Below are positions 1 through 11,600 of a stretch of 64,000 nt of DNA, one piece after another. The notes under the pieces were generated by a model. That model had not been told where the DNA came from and made no database searches. It saw nothing but the letters and a program-made list of their open reading frames with translations. Position 1 is the stretch's first letter, and the number at the start of each line of letters is the position of its first letter. The stretch comes from Thinopyrum elongatum (taxonomy: Eukaryota; Streptophyta; Magnoliopsida; Poales; Poaceae): NCBI GenBank assembly GCA_011799875.1, contig CM022299.1:32384755-32448754 (forward strand), given 5' to 3'. The position numbers and the translations under genes were made by a program.

Positions 1-2763
1 AGAATATGGTGGTTGTGGAGAAGACAAAAAAGAAGGAGATAGTCTCACATCAACTAGGCGTATTAACGGGCTATGGAGATGCCCATCAATAGATGTCAAT
101 GTGAGTGAGTAGGGATTGCCATGCAACGGATGCACTAGAACTATAAGTGTATGAAAGCTCAAAAGAAAACTAAGTGGGTGTGCATCCAACTTGCTTGCTC
201 ATGAAGACCTAGGGCAATTTGAGAAAGCCCATCGTTGGAATATACAAGCCAAGTTCTATAATGAAAATTTCCCACTAGTATATGAAAGTGACAAAATAGG
301 AGACTCTCTATCATGAAGATCATTGTGCTACTTTGAAGCAGAAGTGTGGAAAAAGGATAGTAGCATTGCCCCTTCTCTCTTTTTCTCTCTTTTTTTTTGC
401 TTGGCCTTTCGGCCTCTCTTTTTTTCGTCCGGAGTCTCATCCCGACTTGTAGGGGAATCATAGCCTCCATCATCCTTTCCTCACATGGGACAATGCTCTA
501 ATAATGAAGATCATCACACTTTTATTTACTTACACTCAAGAATTACAACTCGATACTTAGAACAAAATATGACTCTATATGAATGCCTCCGGCGGTGTAC
601 CGGGATGTGCAATAAATCAAGAGTGACATGTATGAAAGAATTATGAAAGGTGGCTTTGGCACAAATACGATGTCAACTACATGATCATGCAAAGCATTAT
701 GATAATGATGAAGCGTGTCATAATAAAACGGAACGGTGGAAAATTGCATGGCAATATATCTCGGAATGGCTATGGAAATGCCATAATAGGTAGGTATGGT
801 GGCTGTTTTGAGGAAGGTATATGGTGGGTGTATGGTACCGGCGAAAGTTGCGTGGCACTAGAGAGGCTAGCAAAGGTGGAAGGGTGAGAGTGCGTATAAT
901 CCATGGACTCAATATTAGTCATAAAGAACTCACATACTTATTGCAAAAATCTATTAGTCATCAAAATAAAGTACTACGCGCATGCTCCTAGGGGGATAGA
1001 TTGCTAGGAAAAGACCATCGCGCGTCCCCGACCGCCACTCATAAGGAAGACAATCAATAAATAAATCATGCTCCGACTTCATCTCATAACGGTTCACCAT
1101 ACATGCATGCTACGGGAATCACAAACTTTAACACAAGTATTTCTACAATCCACAATTACTCACTAGCATGACTCTAATATCACCATCTTTATATCTCAAA
1201 ACAATCATAAGGAATCAAACTTCACATAGTATTCAATGCACTTTATATGAAAGTTTTTATTATATCCCTCTTGGATGTCTATCATATTAGGACTAAATTC
1301 ATAACCAAAGCAAATTGCCATGCTGTTTAGAGACTCTCAAAATAATATAAGTGAAGCATGAGAGTTCAATAATTTCTATAAAATAAAGCCACCGCCGTGC
1401 CCTAAAAAGATATAAGTGAAGCACTAGAGCAAAATTGCCTAGCTCAAAAGATATAAGTGAAGCACATAGAGTATTCTAATAAATCATGATTCATGCGTGT
1501 CCCTCTCAAAAGGTGTGCACAGCAAGGATGATTGTGGCAAACTAAAAATCAAAGACTCAAATCATACAAGACGCTCCAAGCAAAACACATATCATGTGGT
1601 GAATAAAAATATAGCCTCAAGTAAAGTTACCGATAGACGAAGACGAAAGAGGGGATGCCTTCCGGGGCATCCCCAAGCTTAGGCTCTTGGTTGTCCTTGA
1701 ATATTACCTTGGGGTGCATTGGGCATCCCCAAGCTTAGGCTCTTGCCACTCCTTATTCCATAGTCCATCAAATCCTTACCCAAAACTTGAAAACTTCACA
1801 ACACAAAACTCAACAGAAAATCTCATAAGCTCCGTTAGTATAAGAAAATAAATCACCACTTTTGGTACTGTTGTGAACTCATTATTTATTTATATTGGTG
1901 TAATATCTACTGTATTCCAACTTTTCCATGGTTCATACCCCCCGATACTACCCATAGATTCATCAAAATAAGCAAACAACACAAAGAAACAGAATCTGTC
2001 AAAAACAGAACAGTCTGCAAATATCCGAATTGTTCTAAAACTTCTGTAACTCCAAAAATTTTGAAAACTTAGTACAGCAGAGGAAATTTGTATATCAATC
2101 TCGTATAAAAAATTCAGGATTTTTCAACACTCAGTGAATTATTATAATTCTGTGACTGGACGCAAAAGTTTCTGTTTTTCAGCAAGATCAAATCAACTAT
2201 CACCGTAAGCCATCCCAAAGGTCTTACTTGGCACAAACACTAATTAAAACACACAAACACATCTAACCAGAGGCTAGATGAATTATTTATTGGAAAACAG
2301 CAAGGAAAAATATTGGGTTGTCTCCCAACAAGCGCTTTTCTTTAAAGCCTTTTAGCTAGGCATTGATAATTTCAATGATGCTCACATAAAAGAGAAGAAT
2401 TGAAGCACAAAGAGAGCATCATAAAACACGTGACAAACACATCTAAGTCTAACATACTTCCTATGCATAGGCATTTTATAAGCAAACAAATTATCAAGGC
2501 AAGCAAAAACTAGCATATGCAAGGAAGAAGAAAGAGACGATAGCAATCTCAACATGAAGAGAGATAATTTAGTAACATGAAAATTTCTACAACCATATTT
2601 TCCTCTCTCATAATAATTATATGTAGGATCATAAGAAAATTCAACAATATAGCTATCACATAACATATTCTCAACATGATCCACATGCATGCGAAGTTGA
2701 CACTCTTCCAAAATAGTGGGATTAACATTAACTAAAGTCATGACCTCTCCAAACCCACTTTTA

Positions 2764-3258
2764 TCAAAAAAAATCATAAGATTGAATATTCTCCAAATAT
2801 GTGGGATCTAAAGTTGACACTCTTCCAAACCCACTTTCAATATTATTGCAAACATTATTATCAATCTCATATTCATCATGGGGCTTAAATAAAATTTCAA
2901 GATCATAAGAAGAATCACCCCAATCATGATCATTGCAACAAGTAGTAGACATAGCAAAATTAGCATCCCCAAGCTTAGGGTTTTGCATATCACTAACACA
3001 ATTGACATTAATGGAATTTATAATAACATCATTGCAATCATGCTTTTCATTCAAGGAGCTATCGTGAATCACTTTATAATTTTCTTCTTTCAACACTTCA
3101 TCACAATTTTCAGATTCACGAATTTCAAGCAAAACCTCATAAAGATAATCTAGTGCACTCAACTCACTAGCAATAGGTTCATAATAATTGGATCTCTTAA
3201 AAAGATTAGCAAGTGGATGAGGATCCATAAACCTTTGTTTCTGTTTTTCAATAAACAC
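2764..3258 (-). CDS. Small acidic frame in Gypsy-1 leader, function unknown
   Basis: A 164-aa minus-strand frame begins 250 bp downstream of the Gypsy-1 primer-binding site. An internal Met (MDPHPLANLF) is an equally likely start. The product is acidic and rich in Asp, Glu and Asn, with many Cys in no recognisable zinc-finger spacing, and no membrane segment. I do not recognise a family. Its position corresponds to the leader or gag region of Athila-like elements, so it could be a remnant or an element-specific leader protein. A second weak frame (2382-2777) follows. Coding status is doubtful. Confidence 0.3.
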   Translation of the reverse strand: MFIEKQKQRFMDPHPLANLFKRSNYYEPIASELSALDYLYEVLLEIRESENCDEVLKEENYKVIHDSSLNEKHDCNDVIINSINVNCVSDMQNPKLGDANFAMSTTCCNDHDWGDSSYDLEILFKPHDEYEIDNNVCNNIESGFGRVSTLDPTYLENIQSYDFF

Positions 3259-3507
3259 ACAATTTTACCAAGCGAACAAGAAAACAAACCAAGTAAGACA
3301 TAAGGGCAAACGAAAAGAAGGCAAATAAAAAGGCAAACAAAAAGATGAACGGAAGAAGGGCGAAAGAAGGGCGAATAAATAGGCAAATCTTTTCGAAAAT
3401 TGTTTTAGAAGTGGGGGAGAGGAAAACGAGAGGCAAATGGAGAATAATGTAATGCAAGAGATGAGAGTTTATGATGGGTACTTGGTATGTCTTGACTTGG
3501 CATAGAT

Positions 3508-3526
3508 CTCCCCTGCAACGGCACCA
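3508..3526 (-). other. Primer-binding site of Gypsy-1
   Basis: The minus strand reads TGGTGCCGTTGCAGGGGAG, 11 bases inside the LTR edge at 3538. It resembles the TGGCGCCGTTGC(C)GGGGAG sites of plant Ty3/Gypsy elements, which pair with the 3' end of a tRNA, probably tRNA-Asp. It fixes the minus orientation of Gypsy-1 and the inner LTR boundary. Confidence 0.75.
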
Positions 3527-3840
3527 GAAATTCTTCCTGCTATTTCTTGAGCTTGCGTTAGTTTTTCCCTTGAAGAGGAAAGGGTGATGCAGCAAAGTAG
3601 AGATAAGTATTTCCCTTAGTTAGAGAACCAAGGTATCAATCTAGTAGGAGACAACGCACAAATCACCTAGCACCTGCACAAACAATCAAACAACTTGCAC
3701 CCAACGCGATAAAGGTGTTGTGAATCCCTTCACGGTTACTTGCAAAAGTGAGATCTGGTAGAGATAGATAAAACTAAAGAAAAGATAAAGTAAATATTTT
3801 TGGGTTTTTTGGTTTATAGTTTTGAAAATAAAAGATTGCA

Positions 3841-3936
3841 AAATAGTAGATCGGAAAGTAATATGATGGAAAATAGTAGATCGGAAACTTATATGATGGA
3901 AATTAGTAGATCGGAAACTGATATGATGGAAAATAG
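3841..3936. repeat. 30-bp minisatellite in the Gypsy-1 LTR
   Basis: Three consecutive 30-bp units start at 3841, 3871 and 3901, each with TAGTAGATCGGAAA and ATATGATGGA, plus a partial fourth unit. They differ at only a few bases. The array lies in the transcribed part of the LTR close to its inner end and codes for nothing credible. Confidence 0.85.
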
Positions 3937-5053
3937 ACCCGGGGGCCATAGGTTTCACTAAAGGCTTCTCTCAAGATAGCAAATAATATGGTGGGTGAAT
4001 AAATTACTGTCGAGCAATTGATAGAAAAGCGCAAAGTTACGACGATATCCAAGGCAATGATTATGAAATATAGGCATCATGTCCGTGTCAAGTAGACCGA
4101 AATGATTCTGCATCTACTACTATTACTCCACACATCGACCGACTCATGTGCGCATCTAGAGTATCAAGTTCATGAAGAACAGAGTAACACATTAAGTAAG
4201 ATGACATGATGTAGAGGAATAAACTCAAGCAATATGATGTAAACACCATCTTTTTATCCTCGATGGCAACAACACAATACGTGCCTTGCTGCCCCTACTG
4301 TCACTGGGAAAGGACACCGCAAGATTGAACCCAAAGCTAAGCACTTCTCCCATTCCAAGAAAAACCAATCTAGTTGGCCAAACCAAACTGATAATTCGAA
4401 GAGAATTACAAAGATATCAAATCATGCATATAAGAATTCAGAGAAGATTCAAATAATATTCATAGATAAACTGATCATAAATCCACAATTCATCAAATCT
4501 CGAAAAACACACCGCAAAAGAATATTACATCGGATAGATCTCCAAGAACAACGAGGAGAACATGGTATTGAGAATCAAAGAGAGAGAAGAAGCCATCTAG
4601 CTACTAGCTATGGACCCATAGGTCTGACGTAAACTACTCACGCTTCATTGGAAGGGCAATAGAGGTGATGTAGAAGCCCTCCGTGATCGAATCCCCCTCC
4701 GGCAGGGTGTGGGAAAAGGTCCCTAGATGGGATCTCATGGGTACAGAAGGTTGCGGCGGTGGAAAAGTCTTTTCGTGGATGCTTCTGAGGGTTTTGGAAT
4801 ATATGTGAATATATAGGACGAAGAAGTAGGTCGGTAGAGTCACGTGGGGCCCACAAGGCAGGGGGCGCGCCCTTCCCCCTTGTCGCCGCCTCGTGGCTCT
4901 TCTGACTTGAACTCCAAGTCTCCGGGGTGTCTTCTGGTCCAGGAAAAATCATCGCGAAAGTTTTATTCCGTTTGGACTCCGTTTGTTATTCCTTTTCTGC
5001 GAAACTCAAAAACAAGGAAAAAAACAGAAACTGGCACTGGGCTCTAGGTTAAT

Positions 5054-5058
5054 AGGTT
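5054..5058. repeat. Left target-site duplication of Copia-1 (AGGTT)
   Basis: AGGTT directly precedes the terminal TG of Copia-1 and recurs directly after its terminal CA at 30333-30337. Removing 5059-30337 restores a continuous Gypsy-1 LTR. Confidence 0.9.
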
Positions 5059-6866
5059 TGCAGGGGAACGTGACAGAAAACAAAAAATTTCGGTATAGCG
5101 AGCACGCCCAGGACCACTATGGAGACTGCATACAAGGTTTGATCTGATCCGTACCGAATCGAAGCGTAGCGGAAGAAGAGTCGGTGGAGATCGTTGGTGC
5201 AGATCCCCGCAGCTAGGATTTATAACATCCCAACCGCGAGGATGTACTCCCTCGTCGGACAGCCCTTCGGGAGGCGGTTGGACAGTCCCCCGGACGATGT
5301 CGTGGACAGCCCTCCGGGAGGACCCTCGAAACTCGAACGGAGACTCGGACAGCCCTTTGGGCGGACACTCGAACAGCCCCTCGGGCAAAAGACCGAAACT
5401 ACGACCTCTCTACGGGGTTGCACACATACGGTGTTAGCTATCCGGCAGGGCTTCGCCGTCCAGAACGAGTTCCTGCCGGAACCCAGACAGCCTTTCGGCT
5501 CTACGAAACTCTTTTCGTGGGAGGGAGAGAAAAAGCCAGATAATGCATGGCATGTGTATGATAGCAAGGGATGAGTGTGGAGGGCTGCCCCTCCACCTCT
5601 ATTTATAGGAAATCCCAAGGGGTAGGGTAGTTTAACACAAAACCCAAAATGCACATGAATGAAGTCCTTCCTCAAGGGCACAAGTGTGAAACCAAGGGAC
5701 AAGTGGGGGCTCCATGGAGGAGCCCCCATGTGGCCGGCCACCTTGTAGGGCCCCTTCAAAAGGGGCCTTATCCTTCCATGTCATCCCTCAAAAATATCTT
5801 TGGACAAAGCCCAAAAATAATGGCTTTCCAAAAAGTAACCATAAAGCTGATATTCACTATTCATGACGACATTTTTCAGCGTCCGTTCGAACTGAAAATA
5901 TTTATGTGAGCTTAGAACATTTCCAGTACCCACTAAAATAATTTTCAACGCGTTCTGGAACAATTCCAGATTAGTGATTTTCATCTGCAAAAGCATCTGA
6001 AGTGGTTCCGGCAGCTCCGGAACATTTCTGGTTTTTCTTCCAGAAAATTCCCAGAAGTTTCCAGAATGATTCTGGCACCCTCCAAGAATTATCGGGCATG
6101 TGCCGAAACCAATTTGACTTTATGGTATCCTCTGAAACAACTTTTCAGTTTCACCGGAACTCATCCGGTGACCTCTCTCTGTGGAACTTTTCCGCTGTCC
6201 GAAACTTTTCCTGTGTCCAAAACTTTTTCGGTGATTTTCTCTCAGACTCCCTGTCTAGTATTCAGCAGATAGATGACCCTTAAGCGTGTGACCCTATAGG
6301 TTCGGTGAAGCATAGACATGACCTGGAACCCCTTCCGATCAATGATCAACATCGGAGCCGTGGACACCCATATTGACCCCTATACCCACACGAATGAATA
6401 TTTGAGTGAACCTCCAGTTGCCGTGTGCTATTCCTGTTGCTTCGCGATATGTCACAAACACCCGAGGTAAGATTTATTGCATTCCTGTGGATCAACAATT
6501 TGTCCATCATGCAAGTTACCTCGTTACCGATTTTGTTCTCTTTTCTCGCTTCCGTGTTCCGGTATCCCAGTGATCAAATCACAAGGTGTCTGGCCAGACG
6601 ATGATGGATACCGTAACACCGAGAGGGCCCGAGTATATCTCTCCATCGCCGGAGGAGCAAATCCCAATATTGAGCTATCTCGTTACTTGCCATACTTTTC
6701 CGTGAACCCGTAAGCCGCCGTAATAGCCGCCCAGTTACGGATGATGTTTAACAAACCCCAAAGTTCACAAAGCAAGTATGAAGGAACTCAATACTCTCAT
6801 GGTCTAAGGAATTATGCAAACATTAACTTCTCTGTGTTATAAACCATTAACTTGTGACGAATGCAT
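5059..6866 (-). repeat. Copia-1 3' LTR, distal part
   Basis: This matches 28206 onward of the 5' LTR with scattered substitutions and small indels. The putative promoter is the minus-strand counterpart of CTATTTATAG at 5599-5608. The LTR is cut at 6866 by Angela-1 and resumes at 22567. It contains several plus-strand open frames (for example 5194-5574), which are shadows. Confidence 0.88.
6862..6866. repeat. Left target-site duplication of Angela-1 (TGCAT)
   Basis: TGCAT precedes the terminal TG of Angela-1 and is repeated at 22562-22566, right after the terminal CA of the third LTR. A single pair of duplications therefore brackets the whole three-LTR structure. Confidence 0.9.
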
Positions 6867-8603
6867 TGTTGGGGAACGTAGCAGAATTTTAAAATTTTCT
6901 ACGCATCACCAAGATCAATCTATGGAGTCATCTAGCAACGAGTGAGAGGGGAGTGTATCTACATACCCTTGTAGATCGCGAGCGGAAGCGTTCAAGAGAA
7001 CGGGGTTGATGGAGTCGTACTCGTCGTGATCCAAATCACCGATGACCGAGCGCCGAACGGACGACACCTCCGCGTTCAACACACGTACGGAGCAGAGACG
7101 TCTCCTCCTTCTTGATCCAACAAGGGGGGAGGAGAGGTTGATGGAGATCCAGCAGCACGACGGTGTGGTGGTGGAAGCAGCGGGATTTCAGCAGGGCTTC
7201 GCCAAGCGCTACTGGAGGAGGAAGAGGTGTCACGGGAGGGAGAGGGAGGCGCCAGGGGCTGAGCTGTTTCTCCCATGCACCTCCCCACTATATATAGGGG
7301 TGGAGGGGGCTGGTTTCTTGCCCTCCAAGTCCATTGGGGCGTTGGCAAAGGTGGAAGGAAAGAAATCCCATCCTTTCCCTTCCCCACCGATTGTTATCCC
7401 CCTTTTTTAGGGATCTTGATCTTATCCCTTCGGGATATGATCTTATTCCTTCTAAGGGGGAATCTTGGTGCGCCTTGACTAGGGGTGTGGGGCCTTGCCC
7501 CCACTACCCACGTTCATGTGGGTCCCCCCATGCAGGTGGGCCCCACTCCGGAACCTTCTAGAACCTTCTCGGTACACTACCGAAAAATCCCGAACATTTT
7601 CCGGTGGCCAAAATAGGACTTCCCATATATAAATCTTTACCTCCGGACCATTCCGGAACTCCTCGTGACGTCCAGGATCTCATCCGAGACTCCGAACAAC
7701 CTTCGGGTTACCGCATACTAATATCTCTATAACCCTAGCGTCACCGAACCTTAAGTGTGTAGACCCTACGGGTTCGGGAGACACGCAGACATGACCGAGA
7801 CGACTCTCCGGTCAATAACCAACAGCGGGATCTGGATACCCATGTTGGCTCCCACATGCTCCTCGGTGATCTCATCGGATGAACCACGATGTCGAGGATT
7901 CAATCAATCCCGTACGCAATTCCCTTTGTCTATCGGTACGATACTTGCCCGAGATTCGATCGTCGGTATCTCGATACCTTGTTCAATCTCGTTACCGGCA
8001 AGTCTCTTTACTCGTTTCCGTAACACATCATCCCGTGAACAACTCCTTGATCACATTGAGCTCATTATGATGATGTCCTACCGAGTGGGCCCAGAGGTAC
8101 CTCTCCGTTACATGGAGTGACAAATCCCAGTCTCGATTCGTGCCAACCCAACAGATACTTTCGGAGATACCCGTAGTGCACCTTTATAGCCACCCAGTTA
8201 CGTTGTGACGTTTGGTGCACCCAAAGCACTCCTACGGTATCCGGGAGTTGCACAATCTCATGGTCTAAGGGAAAGTTACTTGACATTGGAAAAGCTTTAG
8301 CAAACGAACTACATGATCTAGTGCTAGGCTTAGGATTGGGTCTTGTCCATCACATCATTCTCCTAATGATGTGATCCCGTTATCAATGACATCCAATGTC
8401 CATGGTCAGGAAACCGTAACCATCTATTGATCAACGAGCTAGTCAACTAGAGGCTTACTAGGGACATGTTGTGGTCTATGTATTCACACATGTATTACGA
8501 TTTCCGGATAACACAATTATAGCATGAATAACAGACAATTATCATGAACAAGGAAATATAATAATAACCATTTTATTATTGCCTCTAGGGCATATTTCCA
8601 ACA
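6867..8603 (-). repeat. Angela-1 LTR1 (1737 bp)
   Basis: Terminal TG/CA are intact. A TATA-type box CTATATATAG lies at 7288-7297. The polypurine tract AAGTGGGAGAC (minus) abuts it at 8604-8614. It has private changes not seen in LTR2 or LTR3, for example an A in GGTGATCTC context near 7867 and TGATCT near 8311. Several plus-strand frames within it (7042-7410, 7755-8120) recur in every LTR copy and are shadows. Confidence 0.92.
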
Positions 8604-8614
8604 GTCTCCCACTT
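8604..8614 (-). other. Polypurine tract, Angela-1 internal 1
   Basis: The minus strand reads AAGTGGGAGAC directly against the LTR edge. Such a purine run primes plus-strand DNA synthesis in LTR elements. Equivalent tracts lie at 15536-15546 and 53928-53938. Confidence 0.75.
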
Positions 8615-8635
8615 GCACTAGAGTCAATAATCTAG

Positions 8636-11600
8636 TTACATTGTGATGAATCGAACACCCATAGAGTACTGGTGTTGATCATGTTTTGCTCGTGAAAGAG
8701 GTTTAGTCAACGGATCTGCTACATTCAAATCCGTGTGCACTTTACAAATAGCTATGTCTCCATCTTGAACATGTTCACGTATGGAGTTGAAGCGACGCTT
8801 GATATGCCTGGTCCTTTTGTGAAACCTGGGCTCCTTGGCAAGGGCAATAGCTCCAGTGTTGTCACAGAAGAGAGCCATTGGACCCGACGCATTTGGAATG
8901 ACTCCTAGGTCGGTGATGAACTCCTTCATCCATACTGCTTCGTGTGCTGCCTCCGAGGCTGCTATGTACTCCGCTTCGCATGTAGAACCCGCCACGACGC
9001 TTTGCTTGCAACTGCACCAGCTTACCACTCCACCATTCAAAATATACACGTATCCGGTTTGTGACTTGGAGTCATCCGGATCTGTGTCGAAGCTAGCGTC
9101 GACGTAACCCTTTACGACGAGCTCTTCGTCACCTCCATATACGAGAAACATATCCTTAGTCCTTTTCAGGTACTTCAGGATGTTCTTGACCGATGTCCAG
9201 TGTTCCTTGCCGGGATTACTTTGGTACCTACCTACCAAACTTACAGCAAGGTTTACATCAGGTCTGGTACACAGCATGGCATACATAATAGACCCTATGG
9301 CTGAGGCATAGGGGATGACACTCATCTCTTCTATATCTTTTGCCGTGGTCGGGCATTGAGCCGAGCTCAATTTCACACCTTGCAATACAGGCAAGAACCC
9401 CTTCTTGGACTGATCCATATTGAACTTCTTCAATATCTTATCAAGGTATGTGCTTTGCGAAAGACCTATGAGGCGTCTCGATCTATCTCTATAGATCTTG
9501 ATGCCTAATATATAAGCAGCTTCTCCAAGGTCCTTCATTGAAAAACACTTATTCAAGTAGGCCTTTATACTTTCCAAGAATTCTATATCATTTCCCATCA
9601 GCAGTATGTCATCCACATATAATATGAGAAATGCTACAGAGCTCCCACCCACTTTCTTGTAAACACAGGCTTCTCCATAAGTCTGTGTGAACCCAAACGC
9701 TTTGATCATCTCGTCAAAGCGAATGTTCCAACTCCGAGATGCTTGCACCAGCCCATAGATTGAGCGCTGGAGCTTGCATACCTTGTCAGCATTCTCAGGG
9801 TCGACAAAACCTTCCGGTTGTATCATATACAACTCTTCCTTAAGAAAACCATTAAGGAATGCCGTTTTGACGTCCATTTGCCATATCTCATAATCATAGT
9901 ATGCGGCAATTGCTAACATGATTCTGACGGATTTCAGCTTCGCTACGGGTGAGAAAGTCTCATCGTAGTCAACCCCTTGAACTTGTCGATAACCCTTAGC
10001 GACAAGCCGAGCCTTATAGATGGTCACATTACCATCCGCGTCAGTCTTCTTCTTAAAGATCCATTTATTTTCTATGGCTTGCCGATCATCGGGCAAGTCA
10101 GTCAAAGTCCATACTTCATTTTCATACATGGATCCTATCTCGGATTTCATGGCTTCAAGGCATTTGTCGGAATCCGGGCCCGCCATCGCTTCTTCATAGT
10201 TCGAAGGTTCACTGTTGTCTAACAACATGATTTCCAGGACAGGATTGCCATACCACTCTGGTGCGGAACGTGTCCTCGTGGACCTTCGAAGTTCAGTGGT
10301 AGCTTGATCATGATCATTATCAATAACTTCCTCTCTAGCCGGTGTAGGCTCCACAGAAACATTTTCCTGTGCTGCGCTACTCTCCGGTTCGAGGGTCATC
10401 TCATCAAGCTCCACTTTCCTCCCACTTACTTCTTTCGAGAGAAACTCTTTCTCTAGAAAGGATCCATTCCTGGCAACAAAGATCTTGCCCTCGGATCTTA
10501 GGTAGAAGGTATACCCAATAGTTTCCTTAGGGTATCCTATGAATACGCATTTTTCCGACTTGGGTTGGAGCTTCTCTGGTTGAAGTTTCTTCACATAAGC
10601 ATCGCATCCCCAAACTTTCAGAAACGACAGCTTAGGTTTCTTCCCAAACCATAATTCATACGGTGTCGTCTCAACGGATTTTGACGGTGCCCTATTTAAA
10701 GTGAATGCGGCAGTCTCTAAAGCATAACCCCAAAAGGATAGCGGTAAATCGGTAAGAGACATCATAGATCGCACCATATCCAATAGAGTGCGATTACGAC
10801 GTTCGGACACACCATTACGCTGAGGTGTTCCAGGCGGCGTGAGTTGTGAAACAATTCCACATTTCCTTAAGTGCGTGCCAAATTCATGACTCAAATATTC
10901 TCCTCCACGATCTGATCGTAAGAACTTTATTTTCTTGTCACGTTGATTCTCAACCTCACTCTGAAATTCCTTGAACTTTTCAAAGGTCTCAGACTTATGC
11001 TTCATCAAGTAGACATACCCATATCTACTCAAATCATCGGTGAGGGTGAGAACATAACGATAACCACCGCGAGCCTCAACACTCATTGGACCACACACAT
11101 CAGTATGTATGATCTCCAATAAGTTGGTTGCTCGCTCCATTGTTCCGGAGAACGGAGTCTTGGTCATCTTGCCCAAGAGGCATGGTTCGCATCTGTCAAA
11201 TGATTCATAATCAAGAGACTCCAAAAGTCCATCTGCATGGAGTTTCTTCATGCGTTTAACACCGATATGACCAAGGCGGCAGTGCCACAAGTATGTGGGA
11301 CTATCGTTATCAACCTTGCATTTTTTGGCATTCACATTATAAACATGTGTAACATCACGTTCGAGATTCAATAAAAATAAACCATTCACCAGCGGGGCAT
11401 GACCATAAAACATATCTCTCATATAAATAGAACAACCATTATTCTCAGATTTAAATGAGTAGCCATCTCGCATTAAGCGAGATCCAGATACAATGTTCAT
11501 GCTCAAAGTTGGTACTAAATAACAATTATTGAGGTTTAAAACTAATCCCGTAGGTAGATGCAGAGGTAGCGTGCCGACGGCGATCACATCGACCTTGGAA

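Larger units (their letters stand above)
1..3537 (-). other. Gypsy-1 internal region, mostly non-coding
   Basis: This stretch reads right to left from the primer-binding site. It is AT-rich and holds only short frames, the longest being 164 aa at 2764-3258. Family-type spacer motifs are visible: three copies of a block containing AATATAAGTGAAGCA or ATATAAGTGAAGCA (around 1355, 1408 and 1448), and three copies of CATCCCCAAGCTTAG (near 1668, 1726 and 2964). On the minus strand the latter reads CTAAGCTTGGGGATG, close to the polypurine tract of related elements. No protease, reverse transcriptase or integrase motif is present. Confidence 0.7.
3538..5058 (-). repeat. Gypsy-1 5' LTR, inner (3') portion
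   Basis: This is the larger part of the 5' LTR of Gypsy-1; the remaining 109 bp lie at 30338-30446. It contains the sequence 4697-4830 that reads, on the minus strand, as a TATA-type promoter (CTATATATTCACATATATTC near 4795-4815) followed by a GC-rich transcribed leader. The outer portion of the LTR is separated by Copia-1. The inner edge is TG...; the paired LTR lies outside the window, so its age cannot be read here. Confidence 0.75.

Noticed and set aside
3841..3936. CRISPR-like short repeats
   Set aside because: Units are contiguous without spacers, in a plant retrotransposon LTR.
7755..8120. 121-aa plus-strand frame (MCRPYGFGRH...) present in all five Angela LTRs
   Set aside because: It is antisense to the LTR, and its recurrence follows from the LTRs being near-identical copies. 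No coding signature is evident and its ends shift with LTR mutations.
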